A stretch of 64,000 nucleotides of DNA from Pantoea latae (GCF_002077695.1 NZ_MWUE01000005.1:63265-127264), one strand, 5' to 3'; positions 1-9,483 are shown, numbered from the stretch's first letter. Program-made: numbers and translations. Notes: generated by a model not told the origin, from the sequence alone.

Positions 1-104
1 CCGTGCTGATGGCCACGCACGACAGCGGGCTGATCGCGCGTCGTCGCTATCGCGTCATGACGCTCAATCAGGGACGCCTGCATGGAGGCCACGATGGTCA
101 ATAA
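1..104 (+). CDS. ftsE: FtsE, cell-division ABC ATPase (3' end only)
   Basis: Only the last 33 codons lie in the window, read from base 3 to the TAA at 102-104. The residues include the ATPase H-loop region (MATHDSGLI) followed by a basic stretch and a short C-terminal tail, as in the end of FtsE. FtsE is the cytoplasmic ATPase of the FtsEX complex, which couples the division ring to periplasmic peptidoglycan hydrolase activation. It overlaps the likely ftsX start by 11 bases, consistent with translational coupling. The assignment rests on the tail sequence plus the adjacent ftsX and rpoH. Confidence 0.9.
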   Translation, partial: VLMATHDSGLIARRRYRVMTLNQGRLHGGHDGQ

Positions 105-1077
105 ACGCAACAAGCGCCCCGCCGCGCCAAAAGCGAAAGCGCCGTCAAAAAGCAAAGCGCTAAAGGGCGGCTGGCAGGAGCAGTGGCGCTACGCGTGGCG
201 CGGCACCCTGTCGGATATGTATCGTCAGCCGCTGGCGACGCTGCTGACGGTGATGGTGATCGCCATTTCGCTGACGCTGCCCAGCGTCTGCTATATGGTG
301 TGGAAAAACGTCAACCAGGCCGCGACCCAGTGGTATCCCGCGCCGCAGCTGACGGTGTATCTGTCGAAAACACTCGACGACACCGCGGCGGAAAATGTGG
401 TGGCGCAGCTGAAGCAGGTCGACGGCGTGGATAACGTCAACTACCTGACGCGGGAAGAGGCGCTGAATGAGTTCCGCAACTGGTCGGGCTTTGGCGGCGC
501 GATGGATATGCTGGAGCAGAATCCGCTGCCGGCGGTGGCGATCATCACGCCGAAGCTTAACTTCCAGAACTCGAATACCATGCAGAACCTGCGCGATACG
601 GTGGCGAAGGTGCAGGGCGTCGATGAAGTGCGCATGGACGACAGCTGGTTCGCGCGTCTGGCGGCCCTGACCGGGCTGGTCGGGCAGATCGCCTCGATGA
701 TCGGCATTCTGATGATTGTCGCGGTCTTCCTGGTGATCGGCAACAGCGTGCGGCTCAGCATCTTCGCGCGTCGCGACACCATCAACGTGCAGAAGCTGAT
801 CGGCGCCACCGACGGCTTTATCCTGCGTCCGTTTCTCTACGGCGGCGCGCTGCTCGGCTTTAGCGGCGCGGTGCTGTCGCTGATCCTCTCCGAAGTGCTG
901 GTGCTGCGCCTGCAGTCGGTGGTGGCGCAGGTGGCGCAGGTGTTCGGCACCACCTTCTCGCTGAAAGGTTTCTCGTGGGATGAAGGGCTGCTCTTGCTGC
1001 TAATCGCCGCGATTATCGGCTGGATCGCCGCCTGGCTGGCGACGGTGCAACATTTACGTCGATTTACGCCCCAGTAA
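94..1077 (+). CDS. ftsX: FtsX, cell-division permease-like membrane protein
   Basis: FtsX is the inner-membrane partner of FtsE and transmits ATPase state to amidase activators at the septum. The protein is 327 aa from the ATG at 94. I prefer this start because GGAGG at 84-88 lies five bases upstream; an in-frame ATG at 82 would add four residues and lacks such a site. After a basic cytoplasmic N-terminus there is a first membrane segment at about residues 47-69 ([12 protein letters not shown]), a periplasmic domain to about residue 190, then three C-terminal membrane segments, the usual FtsX topology. FGGAMDMLE and [17 protein letters not shown] blocks closely match the enterobacterial protein. 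Confidence 0.97.
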   Translation: MVNKRNKRPAAPKAKAPSKSKALKGGWQEQWRYAWRGTLSDMYRQPLATLLTVMVIAISLTLPSVCYMVWKNVNQAATQWYPAPQLTVYLSKTLDDTAAENVVAQLKQVDGVDNVNYLTREEALNEFRNWSGFGGAMDMLEQNPLPAVAIITPKLNFQNSNTMQNLRDTVAKVQGVDEVRMDDSWFARLAALTGLVGQIASMIGILMIVAVFLVIGNSVRLSIFARRDTINVQKLIGATDGFILRPFLYGGALLGFSGAVLSLILSEVLVLRLQSVVAQVAQVFGTTFSLKGFSWDEGLLLLLIAAIIGWIAAWLATVQHLRRFTPQ

Positions 1078-1095
1078 CCGCCTGCAACGTTTTTT

Positions 1096-1104
1096 TGGTA
1101 TAAT
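1096..1104 (+). promoter_or_regulatory. Extended -10 promoter upstream of rpoH
   Basis: TGGTATAAT carries a perfect TATAAT (1099-1104) preceded by the TGn extension. No good -35 hexamer is seen at the right distance, which fits an extended -10 promoter. The location, about 220 bases before rpoH, fits a distal sigma-70 promoter of rpoH like P1 of E. coli. Inferred from sequence only. Confidence 0.55.
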
Positions 1105-1194
1105 GTTCCTCTGCTGCCGACGATCCGGGCGCAGAGGAATCTTCTCTCTCTTCCCGCCTCGTCATCTGTGTGTAAAATATTCACTGCTATAATT

Positions 1195-1222
1195 GAACTT
1201 GTGGATAACTTAGCTACTCTAA
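1195..1222 (+). promoter_or_regulatory. Sigma-E-type promoter of rpoH (P3-like) with embedded DnaA box
   Basis: GAACTT at 1195-1200 and TCTAA at 1218-1222 are separated by 17 bases, matching the sigma-E consensus (GAACTT, 16-17, TCTGA) known for rpoH P3. TGTGGATAA at 1200-1208 is a perfect DnaA box (reverse complement of TTATCCACA) lying in the spacer. A further TATAAT at 1188-1193 lies just upstream. DnaA control of rpoH promoters is known in E. coli; that it acts here is inferred. Confidence 0.65.
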
Positions 1223-1321
1223 GTAGCACAGATTGCTTTCGGATTTTCCCCGGCGTTGACTTAAGGTAACGTCTGCTCAAAAGGGAAGACGCAGCAATTC
1301 ATTAACCATGTGAGGGTTTGA

Positions 1322-2179
1322 ATGACCAAAGAAATGCAAACTTTAGCTATTGCTCCTCTTGGCAACCTGGAATCTTACGTTCGGGCCGCCAATGTCTGGC
1401 CGATGCTGTCGGCAGAAGAGGAAAAAGCGCTGGCTGAACGGCTGCATTACCAGGGCGATCTGGATGCAGCCAAGACGCTGATCCTGTCTCACCTGCGCTT
1501 TGTAGTTCATATCGCTCGTAATTATTCTGGTTACGGCCTGCCTCAGGCGGACCTGATTCAGGAAGGGAACATTGGCCTGATGAAGGCGGTGCGTCGCTTT
1601 AACCCTGAAGTGGGCGTGCGTCTGGTCTCTTTTGCCGTGCACTGGATTAAAGCCGAGATCCACGAATACGTGCTGCGTAACTGGCGTATCGTGAAGGTCG
1701 CTACCACCAAAGCGCAGCGCAAGCTGTTCTTCAACCTGCGTAAAACCAAGCAGCGTCTGGGCTGGTTCAATCAGGACGAAGTGGAGATGGTGGCGCGTGA
1801 ACTGGGCGTAAGCAGCAAAGACGTGCGTGAAATGGAATCGCGTATGGCCGCGCAGGATATGACCTTTGATATGTCCGCTGACGATGAAAGCGGCGAAGGC
1901 AAAGCGATGGCGCCGGTGCTCTATCTGCAGGATAAAACCTCAGACTTTGCCGACGGTATCGAAGAGGATAACTGGGAATCGCACGCGGCGGATAAGCTAA
2001 GCGACGCGATGCAGGGCCTCGACGAGCGCAGCCAGCATATTATCCGCGCTCGCTGGCTGGACGAAGACAATAAAACCACGCTGCAGGAGCTGGCGGATCG
2101 CTACGGCGTGTCGGCCGAACGTGTGCGGCAGCTGGAAAAGAACGCCATGAAAAAACTGCGCATGGCGATTGAAGCATAA
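1322..2179 (+). CDS. rpoH: RNA polymerase sigma-32 factor RpoH
   Basis: RpoH directs RNA polymerase to heat-shock promoters (chaperones, proteases). At 285 aa it is close to the 284 aa of E. coli. Region 2 contains [20 protein letters not shown] and the [18 protein letters not shown] recognition helices for the -10 element; region 4 near the C-terminus has the [19 protein letters not shown] helix-turn-helix for the -35 element. The RpoH box between regions 2 and 3 ([17 protein letters not shown]) is intact. It stands alone behind a complex promoter region and ends at a strong terminator. In E. coli translation is opened by heat melting of mRNA structure around the start codon; I did not model that here. 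Confidence 0.99.
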   Translation: MTKEMQTLAIAPLGNLESYVRAANVWPMLSAEEEKALAERLHYQGDLDAAKTLILSHLRFVVHIARNYSGYGLPQADLIQEGNIGLMKAVRRFNPEVGVRLVSFAVHWIKAEIHEYVLRNWRIVKVATTKAQRKLFFNLRKTKQRLGWFNQDEVEMVARELGVSSKDVREMESRMAAQDMTFDMSADDESGEGKAMAPVLYLQDKTSDFADGIEEDNWESHAADKLSDAMQGLDERSQHIIRARWLDEDNKTTLQELADRYGVSAERVRQLEKNAMKKLRMAIEA

Positions 2180-2194
2180 CCAGACAGTCAAAAC

Positions 2195-2220
2195 GGGCGA
2201 CGCGAAGTCGCCCTTTTTTT
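2195..2220 (+). terminator. Rho-independent terminator of rpoH
   Basis: A 7-bp stem GGGCGAC / GTCGCCC (2195-2201 and 2207-2213) with a GCGAA loop is followed by seven T residues. It sits between rpoH and the convergent panM. Confidence 0.9.
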
Positions 2221-2225
2221 GCCCG

Positions 2226-2612
2226 CTATTTTACCCAGCCATCCGCCTGCGCGCGAAAACCGCACGCCTGCATAAACGCGGCGCGCTCACCCTGATCCGC
2301 GCTGCCGTCGTCCGCCACCCACCAGCTTGAGATCGCGCCGTTCTGCGCCAGCGTCTCTTCCATCAAATAGTGGCCTACGCCGCGACGTCGCGTCACCTCG
2401 CGCACCTCCAGCTGTGAAATCTTGCCCAGCGTTCCTGCGATCTCCAGCTTCAGCGCGCCCAGCAGCCGCGCGTTGAAGCGCGCCGCATAGAGGCGATGCG
2501 TGTCGCTCAGGCTGTTTTCCAGCGCCGCAATATCTTCATTAGGCCAGATTTTCGCCAGATCGATACGGTCCTGCGCGCTCAGCGTCGTCAGGCGCAGAAT
2601 AGTGAGTTTCAT
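2226..2612 (-). CDS. panM: PanM (PanZ), PanD maturation factor, GNAT fold
   Basis: PanM is an acetyl-CoA-binding GNAT-like protein that triggers self-cleavage of aspartate decarboxylase (PanD) and so controls beta-alanine and pantothenate supply. The protein is 128 aa from the ATG at 2612 (MKLTILRL). An upstream in-frame ATG at 2642 would add ten residues not found in the family. The acetyl-CoA-binding motif REVTRRRGVGHYLMEE is clear near the middle, and the C-terminal FMQACGF block matches E. coli. In E. coli panM lies between livJ and livK; here it follows rpoH directly, because the livJ copy upstream is absent. Confidence 0.93.
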   Translation of the reverse strand: MKLTILRLTTLSAQDRIDLAKIWPNEDIAALENSLSDTHRLYAARFNARLLGALKLEIAGTLGKISQLEVREVTRRRGVGHYLMEETLAQNGAISSWWVADDGSADQGERAAFMQACGFRAQADGWVK

Positions 2613-3012
2613 AACAAACACCTGTACTAGTCGAAAGGGCATAGTGTAGCGAATTTAGACAGTCAGAGCGCCGTCACTTTTTTAAGATGAAAACAGGTCA
2701 AAAGATGGCCTGGATGCCAGGATAGAGGAGATAAAGAACAATATTCGCGCTAAAAGCCAGCATAACGCGCTAGAGAAGTGGCAGTAAAGCCTGCATAACA
2801 ACCAGATGATTATGCTGTTTCAGCTGGCTATTTCCCAATGTGTCAGTTGATTTACAGAAGAAACTTCCTGTTTAATAACCTGAAAAATAAAGCCTTATTA
2901 CCAAAAAATACCGGAAAAGCACGCTAAATCATTCATAAACATCATTTTTCGGCTTTATCCGGTAGCAACAGCAAACCACAAATCACAGACACAACAAGAT
3001 GGGGAAGTCCGC
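2613..3012. other. 400-base intergenic region before livK
   Basis: No intact gene is seen. The left part contains a broken reading frame (listed separately). The right part, about 2850-3000, is AT-rich and must hold the livK promoter and any leucine/Lrp control sites. I could not pick a convincing -35/-10 pair by eye. Confidence 0.6.
2686..2850 (+). pseudogene. Possible remnant of a small helical protein gene
   Basis: One frame from 2686 to a TGA at 2848-2850 reads as a plausible protein, interrupted only by a TAA at 2785-2787. The first part contains DARIEEIKNNIRAKSQ and the second NNQMIMLFQLAISQ: amphipathic, helix-like, unlike the shadow translations of neighbouring genes. There is no start codon with a ribosome-binding site. 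I do not recognise the family with confidence. It could be a decayed small gene left by the rearrangement that removed livJ, or chance. Confidence 0.25.
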
Positions 3013-4140
3013 ATGAAAATGAGTAAAGGCCGCGCGTTACTGGCGGGATGCGTTGCGCTGGCGATGAGCCACGCCGCCCTGGCTGCCGACATCAAAATTG
3101 CCATCGTCGGCGCCGTCACCGGCCCGGTCGCGCAGTATGGCGATATGCAGTTCACCGGCGCCGCGCAGGCGATTAAGGACATCAACGCCAAAGGCGGCGT
3201 AAACGGCAACAAGCTGGTGGGCGTAGAGTATGACGACGCCTGCGACCCGAAACAGGCCGTGGCGGTGGCGAACAAGGTCGTCAACGACGGCATCAAGTAC
3301 GTTATCGGCCATCTTTGCTCCTCTTCTACCCAGCCTGCGTCTGACATCTACAACGACGAAGGCGTGCTGATGATTACCCCGGCGGCCACCGCGCCGGAGC
3401 TGACCGCGCGCGGTTACGAAACCATTATGCGCACCACCGGTCTGGACTCCGACCAGGGCCCGACCGCCGCAAGCTATATCCTCGACCAGATCAAGCCTAA
3501 GCGCATCGCCGTGGTGCATGACAAGCAGCAGTACGGCCAGGGCCTGGCGGAATCCGTGCAGAAGACTCTGAAAGCCAAAGGCGGCAACGTGGTGCTGTTT
3601 GAAGGTATCACCGCAGGTGATAAAGACTTCTCGACGCTGATTGCGCGCCTGAAAAAAGAGAACGTGGACTTCGTCTATTACGGCGGCTACTACCCGGAAA
3701 TGGGCCAGATCCTGCGCCAGGCGAAAGCCGCAGGTCTGAACGCTGGCTTTATGGGGCCGGAAGGGGTGGGCAACGCCTCGCTCTCTAACATCGCGGGCGA
3801 CGCCTCGGAAGGCATCTATGTGACGCTGCCGAAGCGCTACGACCAGCTGCCGGAGAACAAGGCGATCGTTGACGCCATCAAAACCAACAGCGCGCAGAAC
3901 CGCAAAGATCCGACCGGCCCGTTCGTCTGGACCACCTATGCGGCGATCCAGTCGCTGGCGGCCGGCATCGAACGCAGCAAAAGCGACGAGCCAGACGCCA
4001 TCGCGAAGAACCTGAAGGGCGGCGCGCCGGTGCCGACCGTGATGGGCAACCTGAGCTGGGACCAGAAAGGCGATCTGAAAGGCTTCGAGTTCGGCGTATT
4101 CAAATGGCACAAAGACGGTTCCTCTACCGCAGTTAAGTAA
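3013..4140 (+). CDS. livK: Branched-chain amino acid (leucine) periplasmic binding protein
   Basis: This is the substrate-binding subunit of the LIV high-affinity ABC importer. It is 375 aa with a signal peptide ending ...SHAALA before ADIK (about residue 24). The Leu/Ile/Val-binding fold is near identical to E. coli LivJ and LivK, including [20 protein letters not shown] and [15 protein letters not shown], whose two cysteines form the family's disulfide. Some stretches resemble LivJ (KALLAGC-like leader, [16 protein letters not shown]), others LivK ([18 protein letters not shown]-like). The gene symbol is therefore chosen by position next to livH. It is the only binding protein gene in this cluster, whereas E. 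coli has two. Confidence 0.95.
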   Translation: MKMSKGRALLAGCVALAMSHAALAADIKIAIVGAVTGPVAQYGDMQFTGAAQAIKDINAKGGVNGNKLVGVEYDDACDPKQAVAVANKVVNDGIKYVIGHLCSSSTQPASDIYNDEGVLMITPAATAPELTARGYETIMRTTGLDSDQGPTAASYILDQIKPKRIAVVHDKQQYGQGLAESVQKTLKAKGGNVVLFEGITAGDKDFSTLIARLKKENVDFVYYGGYYPEMGQILRQAKAAGLNAGFMGPEGVGNASLSNIAGDASEGIYVTLPKRYDQLPENKAIVDAIKTNSAQNRKDPTGPFVWTTYAAIQSLAAGIERSKSDEPDAIAKNLKGGAPVPTVMGNLSWDQKGDLKGFEFGVFKWHKDGSSTAVK

Positions 4141-4158
4141 TCGTCCCATCGGCAGACC

Positions 4159-4185
4159 AATCCCTTGCCGCGTCGGCAGGGGATT
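4159..4185 (+). terminator. Intercistronic hairpin between livK and livH
   Basis: A 12-bp stem (4159-4170 with 4174-4185, one G-T wobble, CGT loop) is followed by only a short pyrimidine run. It is likely a partial terminator or mRNA-stabilising structure that lets the binding protein be made in excess over the membrane subunits. Confidence 0.7.
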
Positions 4186-4211
4186 TTCCCGTTCTTATGC
4201 AGGTCTTCACT

Positions 4212-5138
4212 ATGTCCGAGCAGTTTCTTTATTTTATTCAGCAGATGCTTAACGGGGTCACCCTCGGCAGCACCTACGCGCTGATCGCCATCGGTTACAC
4301 CATGGTTTACGGCATTATCGGCATGATCAACTTCGCCCACGGCGAGGTCTATATGATCGGCAGCTATGTCTCCTTTATCGTGATCGCCGCCCTGATGATG
4401 ATGGGCATCGACACCGGCTGGCTGATGATCGCCGCCGGCTTCGTGATGGCGATCCTGATCTCCAGCGCCTACGGCTGGAGCATCGAGCGCGTCGCCTATA
4501 AACCGGTGCGATCCTCGAAGCGCCTGATCGCGCTGATCTCCGCCATCGGCATGTCGATCTTCCTGCAGAACTACGTCAGCCTGACGCAGGGCTCGCGCGA
4601 CCTCGCGCTGCCGAGCCTGATCACCGGCCAGTGGACGCTGGGCGAGAGCAACGGCTTTGCCGCCACCGTCTCTACCATGCAGATCGTGATCTGGCTGGTG
4701 ACCTTCCTGGCGATGCTGGCGCTGACGCTGTTTATCCGCTATTCGCGCATGGGCCGCGCCTGCCGCGCCTGCGCTGAAGATCTGAAGATGGCGAGCCTGC
4801 TCGGCATCAACACCGACCGCGTTATTTCGCTGACCTTTGTTATCGGCGCGGCGATGGCGGCGGTGGCGGGCGTGCTGCTCGGCCAGTTCTACGGCTCGAT
4901 TAACCCCTTTATCGGCTTTATGGCCGGTATGAAAGCCTTTACCGCCGCGGTGCTGGGCGGCATCGGCAGCATTCCGGGTGCGATGATCGGCGGCCTGGTG
5001 CTCGGCATTGCCGAAGCGCTGACCTCCGCCTATCTCAGCACCGAATATAAAGATGTGGTCTCCTTCGCGCTGCTGATTGTGGTGCTGCTGGTGATGCCGA
5101 CCGGCATTCTGGGCCGCCCGGAGGTAGAGAAAGTATGA
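4212..5138 (+). CDS. livH: Branched-chain amino acid ABC permease LivH
   Basis: LivH is one of two inner-membrane permeases of the LIV importer. The protein is 308 aa from ATG 4212 (MSEQFLYF), the start used by E. coli; an ATG at 4197 in frame would add five residues. It has about eight hydrophobic segments and the conserved [19 protein letters not shown] block near the N-terminus. The [16 protein letters not shown] stretch about 60 percent along is the cytoplasmic coupling loop that contacts the ATPases. It overlaps livM by four bases (ATGA). Confidence 0.98.
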   Translation: MSEQFLYFIQQMLNGVTLGSTYALIAIGYTMVYGIIGMINFAHGEVYMIGSYVSFIVIAALMMMGIDTGWLMIAAGFVMAILISSAYGWSIERVAYKPVRSSKRLIALISAIGMSIFLQNYVSLTQGSRDLALPSLITGQWTLGESNGFAATVSTMQIVIWLVTFLAMLALTLFIRYSRMGRACRACAEDLKMASLLGINTDRVISLTFVIGAAMAAVAGVLLGQFYGSINPFIGFMAGMKAFTAAVLGGIGSIPGAMIGGLVLGIAEALTSAYLSTEYKDVVSFALLIVVLLVMPTGILGRPEVEKV

Positions 5139-6403
5139 AATCCTCCTTTATCAACGCGCTGCTCTCTTCGGTGATGCTGCTGGTGCTGGCCAGCTTCTTT
5201 ATGGGCATGCGCCTCGGCCTTGACGGCACCCGGCTGGTGGTGGAGAGCGCAGGGGACGTGCGCTGGAACTGGATTTTCGTCGGCTGCGCCGTGGTGTTTT
5301 TGTTCCAGCTGCTGCGCCCGTTCTGGCAGCGCGGCCTGAAAAAGATTTCCGGCCCGGCGCTGGTGCTGCCCGGCATTGACGGCTCTACGCCGAAGCAGAA
5401 GCTGTTTATGCTGGCGTTGATCGTCGTGGCGGTGGCCTGGCCCTTTTTCGTGTCGCGCGGCGCGGTGGATATCGCCACCCTGACGCTGATCTACGTGATG
5501 CTCGGCCTCGGCCTCAACGTGGTGGTTGGACTTTCCGGCCTGCTGGTGCTCGGCTACGGCGGCTTCTACGCCATCGGCGCCTACACTTTCGCGCTGCTCA
5601 ATCACTACTTCGGCCTCGGCTTCTGGGAGTGTCTGCCGCTGGCGGGCATCGTTTCGGCGCTGTTCGGCCTGCTGCTCGGCTTTCCGGTGCTGCGCCTGCG
5701 CGGCGACTATCTGGCGATCGTCACGCTCGGCTTCGGCGAGATCGTGCGTATTCTGCTGCTGAACAACACCGCGATTACCGGCGGCCCCAACGGCATCGCG
5801 CAGATCCCGAAACCGTCGCTGTTCGGCCTCGAGTTCGGCCGCAAAGTCTCTGAGGGCGGCTGGAGCACCTTCCATGACTTCTTCGGCCTGAAATATGACC
5901 CCAGCGACCGCGTGATTTTTCTCTATCTGGTGGCGCTGCTGCTGGTGACGCTGACGCTGTTCGTGATTAACCGCCTGCTGCGTATGCCGCTGGGCCGCGC
6001 CTGGGAAGCGCTGCGCGAAGATGAAATCGCCTGTCGCTCGCTTGGCCTCAGCCCGACACGCATCAAGCTGACCGCCTTCACCATCAGCGCCGCGTTCGCC
6101 GGCTTCGCGGGTACGCTGTTCGCCGCGCGCCAGGGCTTTGTCAGCCCGGAGTCCTTTACCTTCGTCGAATCCGCCTTTGTGCTGGCGATTGTGGTGCTGG
6201 GCGGCATGGGCTCGCAGTTCGCGGTGATCCTCGCCGCTATCCTGCTGGTGGTGTCGCGTGAGCTGATGCGCGATCTGAACGAATACAGCATGCTGGTGCT
6301 GGGCGGCCTGATGGTGCTGATGATGATCTGGCGTCCGCAGGGGCTGCTGCCGATGAAGCGCCCGCATCTGAAACTGAAGCAGAAACAAGGAGAGCAGGCA
6401 TGA
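5135..6403 (+). CDS. livM: Branched-chain amino acid ABC permease LivM
   Basis: LivM is the second LIV permease, 422 aa (425 in E. coli). An N-terminal extension with two membrane segments, typical of LivM, precedes the LivH-like core. Landmarks are [19 protein letters not shown], the [20 protein letters not shown] loop and the coupling segment [17 protein letters not shown]. Start and stop overlap livH and livG by ATGA junctions, indicating coupled translation and equal amounts of the four subunits. Confidence 0.98.
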   Translation: MKSSFINALLSSVMLLVLASFFMGMRLGLDGTRLVVESAGDVRWNWIFVGCAVVFLFQLLRPFWQRGLKKISGPALVLPGIDGSTPKQKLFMLALIVVAVAWPFFVSRGAVDIATLTLIYVMLGLGLNVVVGLSGLLVLGYGGFYAIGAYTFALLNHYFGLGFWECLPLAGIVSALFGLLLGFPVLRLRGDYLAIVTLGFGEIVRILLLNNTAITGGPNGIAQIPKPSLFGLEFGRKVSEGGWSTFHDFFGLKYDPSDRVIFLYLVALLLVTLTLFVINRLLRMPLGRAWEALREDEIACRSLGLSPTRIKLTAFTISAAFAGFAGTLFAARQGFVSPESFTFVESAFVLAIVVLGGMGSQFAVILAAILLVVSRELMRDLNEYSMLVLGGLMVLMMIWRPQGLLPMKRPHLKLKQKQGEQA

Positions 6404-7167
6404 GTCAGCCTTTATTAGCCGTTGAAGGCCTGATGATGCGCTTCGGCGGCCTGCTGGCGGTCAATAACGTGGCGCTGGAGCTGCGCCCGCAGGAGATCGT
6501 CTCGCTGATTGGCCCCAACGGCGCGGGAAAAACTACCGTCTTTAACTGCCTGACCGGCTTCTACAAGCCGACCGGCGGCACCATCAAGCTGCGTGAGCAG
6601 CATCTGGAAGGGCTGCCCGGCCAGCAGATCGCCCGCATGGGCGTGGTGCGCACCTTTCAGCACGTGCGCCTGTTCCGTGAGATGACGGTAATCGAGAACC
6701 TGCTGGTGGCGCAGCATCAGCATCTGAAGAGCGGCCTCTTTTCCGGCCTGTTCAAAACCCCGGCGTTTCGTCGCGGCGAGAGCGAGGCGCTGGATCGCGC
6801 CGCCAGCTGGTTGTCGCGCATCGGGCTGCTCGATCTTGCTAACCGTCAGGCGGGCAATCTCGCCTACGGCCAGCAGCGTCGTCTGGAGATCGCCCGCTGC
6901 ATGGTGACGCGTCCGGAGATCCTGATGCTGGACGAACCGGCGGCCGGGCTCAATCCAAAAGAGACGCACGAGCTGGATGAGCTGATCGCCGAGCTGCGCG
7001 GCGAGCACAAGGTCTCCGTGCTGCTGATTGAACACGATATGAAGCTGGTAATGGGTATTTCCGACCGTATCTACGTGGTGAACCAGGGTACGCCGCTGGC
7101 CAACGGCACGCCGGAAGAGGTGCGTAACAATCCGGATGTGATCCGAGCCTATTTAGGAGAGGCGTAA
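6400..7167 (+). CDS. livG: Branched-chain amino acid ABC ATPase LivG
   Basis: LivG is a cytoplasmic ATPase of the LIV importer, 255 aa. The Walker A motif GPNGAGKTT is at about residues 38-46. [12 protein letters not shown] stretch serves as signature motif, Walker B is [10 protein letters not shown], and the H-loop is IEHDMKLV. The C-terminal [12 protein letters not shown] tail is usual for LivG. It overlaps livM by four bases and is followed by livF after one base. Confidence 0.98.
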   Translation: MSQPLLAVEGLMMRFGGLLAVNNVALELRPQEIVSLIGPNGAGKTTVFNCLTGFYKPTGGTIKLREQHLEGLPGQQIARMGVVRTFQHVRLFREMTVIENLLVAQHQHLKSGLFSGLFKTPAFRRGESEALDRAASWLSRIGLLDLANRQAGNLAYGQQRRLEIARCMVTRPEILMLDEPAAGLNPKETHELDELIAELRGEHKVSVLLIEHDMKLVMGISDRIYVVNQGTPLANGTPEEVRNNPDVIRAYLGEA

Positions 7168-7168
7168 C

Positions 7169-7882
7169 ATGGCAAACCCGATGTTATCCGTTAACAACGT
7201 CAGCGCGCACTACGGCAAGATCCAGGCGCTGCACAACGTCAGCCTGCATATCAGCCAGGGCGAAATTGTCACCCTGATCGGCGCCAACGGCGCAGGGAAA
7301 ACCACGCTGCTCGGCACGCTGTGCGGCGAGCCGCGCGCCACCCAGGGCAGCATTACCTTTGACGGCAAAACTATTACCGACTGGCAAACCGCGCGCATTA
7401 TGCGCGAGGCGATCGCCATCGTGCCGGAAGGGCGTCGCGTCTTTTCACGCATGACGGTGGAAGAGAACCTGGCGATGGGCGGCTTTTTCGCCAGCCGCCA
7501 GGAGTATCAGACGCGCATCGCGCGCGTTTACGAACTCTTCCCGCGGCTGGCGGAGCGTAAAATCCAGCGCGCGGGCACCATGTCCGGCGGCGAGCAGCAG
7601 ATGCTGGCGATCGGCCGCGCGCTGATGAGCCAGCCGCGTCTGCTGCTGCTGGACGAGCCGTCGCTGGGGCTGGCGCCGATTATTATCCAGCAGATCTTCG
7701 ACACCATCGAGCAGCTGCGCCAGGAGGGGATGACGATCTTCCTGGTGGAGCAGAACGCGAATCAGGCGCTGAAGCTGGCGGATCGCGGCTATGTGCTGGA
7801 GAACGGACACGTGGTGCTGGAAGATACCGGCGAAGCGCTTCTCTCCAACGAAGCCGTCCGCAGCGCTTACTTGGGGGCTTAG
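7169..7882 (+). CDS. livF: Branched-chain amino acid ABC ATPase LivF
   Basis: LivF is the partner ATPase of LivG, 237 aa. Walker A is GANGAGKTT, the signature is MSGGEQQML, Walker B is LLLDEPSLGL, and EQNANQAL corresponds to the H-loop region (a Glu-Gln pair, usual in the LivF subfamily). It is the last gene of livHMGF. No classical T-tailed terminator follows; instead an 84-base inverted repeat lies directly downstream. Confidence 0.98.
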   Translation: MANPMLSVNNVSAHYGKIQALHNVSLHISQGEIVTLIGANGAGKTTLLGTLCGEPRATQGSITFDGKTITDWQTARIMREAIAIVPEGRRVFSRMTVEENLAMGGFFASRQEYQTRIARVYELFPRLAERKIQRAGTMSGGEQQMLAIGRALMSQPRLLLLDEPSLGLAPIIIQQIFDTIEQLRQEGMTIFLVEQNANQALKLADRGYVLENGHVVLEDTGEALLSNEAVRSAYLGA

Positions 7883-7896
7883 GCCTGGCTTACTTG

Positions 7897-7980
7897 CCAG
7901 ATTGCGGTTGGGCAGTGCTCGTCATCCTCACGTACTACGTGTACGCTCCGGTGACTGCGCGCTGGCCGCCCGTAATCTGG
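7897..7980. repeat. 84-base imperfect inverted-repeat element after livF
   Basis: The outer arms CCAGATTGCGG (7897-7907) and CCGTAATCTGG (7970-7980) pair over 11 positions with one G-T wobble, and the similarity continues inward for about 20 bases. The centre contains CACGTACTACGTGTACG, itself a small palindrome. The whole could fold into one long hairpin. It looks like a dispersed palindromic element used as a transcript end, but only one copy is in this window. Confidence 0.5.
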
Positions 7981-8035
7981 CTGCGCCGCCGACGGCCTTT
8001 GGCTGTTGTGCAGTAAAACATTCTAGATAAAACCT

Positions 8036-8097
8036 CCTTCATCTGGCCGTCATGCGGCTGTCATCTGGCTGTTATTAATCCGTCATTTTCCCGTGTC
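8036..8097 (+). promoter_or_regulatory. PhoB-binding Pho box array upstream of ugpB
   Basis: Seven-base units repeat with an exact 11-base period: CCTTCAT (8036), CCGTCAT (8047), CTGTCAT (8058), CTGTTAT (8069), CCGTCAT (8080) and a weak CCGTGTC (8091). The PhoB half-site is CTGTCAT with 4-base spacers, so this equals about three tandem Pho boxes. It explains phosphate-starvation induction of the ugp operon. Confidence 0.88.
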
Positions 8098-8159
8098 ATG
8101 TTACTTCGCGAACAAAAAATGCGTGATATCGCGCGTACCTACCTGCACAGGAAAACTCT

Positions 8160-9476
8160 ATGTCTGTCTTTACCTATAAAAAAAGCCTGATAAGTGCGGT
8201 TCTGGGCCTGGCCATCAGCGGCAACGCGCTGGCCGCCACTGAAATTCCTTTCTGGCACTCGATGGAGGGCGAGTTAGGCAAAGAGGTCGACTCGCTGGCA
8301 CAGCGTTTCAACCAGGCGCATCCCGACTATAAAATCGTGCCGACCTATAAAGGCAACTACGAGCAGAGCCTGGCGGCAGGCATCGCAGCGGTACGCACCG
8401 GCAAAGCGCCGGCCATTTTACAGGTCTACGAAGTCGGCACCGCTACCATGATGGCCTCAAAGGCGATCGTGCCGGTGCACCAGGTGTTCCAGGATGCGGG
8501 TATCCCGTTCGACGAAAAACAGTTCGTGCCGACCGTGGCGGGCTACTACAGCGACGCCAGCGGCCATCTGATCTCTCAGCCGTTCAACAGCTCCACGCCG
8601 GTGCTCTACTACAACAAAGACGCCTTTAAAAAAGCGGGCCTGAACCCGGATCAGCCGCCGAAAACCTGGCAGGAGCTGGCGAAAGACGCCGACGCGCTGC
8701 GTAAAGCGGGGGTGACCTGCGGCTACGCCAGCGGCTGGCAGGGCTGGATCCAGATTGAAAACTTCAGCGCCTGGCACGCCCTGCCGGTGGCCAGCAAAAA
8801 CAACGGCTTCGACGGCACCGACGCGGTGCTGGAGTTCAATAAGCCGGTGCAGGTGCGCCATATCCAGATGCTGGAAGAGATGAACAAGAAAGGGGACTTC
8901 ACCTACTTTGGCCGCAAAGATGAATCCACCGCCAAGTTCTATAACGGCGACTGCGGCATCACCACCGCCTCTTCCGGCTCGCTGGCAGATATCAAACACT
9001 ACGCCAAATTCAACTTCGGCGTCGGCATGATGCCCTATGACGAAAGCGTGCCGAACGCGCCGCAGAACGCCATTATCGGCGGCGCCAGCCTGTGGGTGAT
9101 GAAAGGCAAAGATGCCAACACCTACAAAGGCGTCGCGGAGTTTATGCAGTTCCTCGCGCAGCCGGAAATCGCCGCCGAGTGGCACCAGAAAACCGGCTAT
9201 CTGCCGATTACCACCGCCGCCTACGAGCTGAGCAAGCAGCAGGGCTTCTATGACAAGAATCCCGGCGCGGATATCGCCACGCGTCAGATGCTGAACAAAG
9301 ATCCGCTGCCGTTCACCAAAGGCATGCGCCTGGGCAATATGCCGCAGATCCGCACCATCGTCGACGAAGAGCTGGAAGGCGTCTGGACCGGCAAACAGTC
9401 GCCGCAGGCTGCGCTGGATAAGGCGGTAAAACGCGGCAACGAACTGCTGCGCCGCTTTGAACAGCAGGTGAAGTAA
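8160..9476 (+). CDS. ugpB: sn-glycerol-3-phosphate periplasmic binding protein UgpB
   Basis: UgpB delivers sn-glycerol-3-phosphate and glycerophosphodiesters to the UgpAEC2 importer. It is 438 aa, as in E. coli, with a signal peptide ending near residue 25 (GNALA). Conserved binding-protein blocks include [20 protein letters not shown] at the mature N-terminus, YASGWQGW in the ligand cleft and KTGYLPIT near the C-terminus. It is the first gene of ugpBAECQ, directly behind the Pho boxes. A hairpin after its stop probably reduces expression of the downstream membrane genes. Confidence 0.98.
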   Translation: MSVFTYKKSLISAVLGLAISGNALAATEIPFWHSMEGELGKEVDSLAQRFNQAHPDYKIVPTYKGNYEQSLAAGIAAVRTGKAPAILQVYEVGTATMMASKAIVPVHQVFQDAGIPFDEKQFVPTVAGYYSDASGHLISQPFNSSTPVLYYNKDAFKKAGLNPDQPPKTWQELAKDADALRKAGVTCGYASGWQGWIQIENFSAWHALPVASKNNGFDGTDAVLEFNKPVQVRHIQMLEEMNKKGDFTYFGRKDESTAKFYNGDCGITTASSGSLADIKHYAKFNFGVGMMPYDESVPNAPQNAIIGGASLWVMKGKDANTYKGVAEFMQFLAQPEIAAEWHQKTGYLPITTAAYELSKQQGFYDKNPGADIATRQMLNKDPLPFTKGMRLGNMPQIRTIVDEELEGVWTGKQSPQAALDKAVKRGNELLRRFEQQVK

Positions 9477-9483
9477 TCTCAAA

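Noticed and set aside
82..93. Upstream ATG for ftsX
   Set aside because: The GGAGG at 84-88 lies inside this extension and serves ATG 94; the four extra residues are not a family feature.
3037..4149. Long minus-strand frame opposite livK
   Set aside because: It is a shadow of a GC-rich gene; composition is His/Arg/Val-rich with no domain, and the plus strand is clearly livK. The same applies to long frames opposite glgB, glgP, glgA, glpD, yhgF and others.
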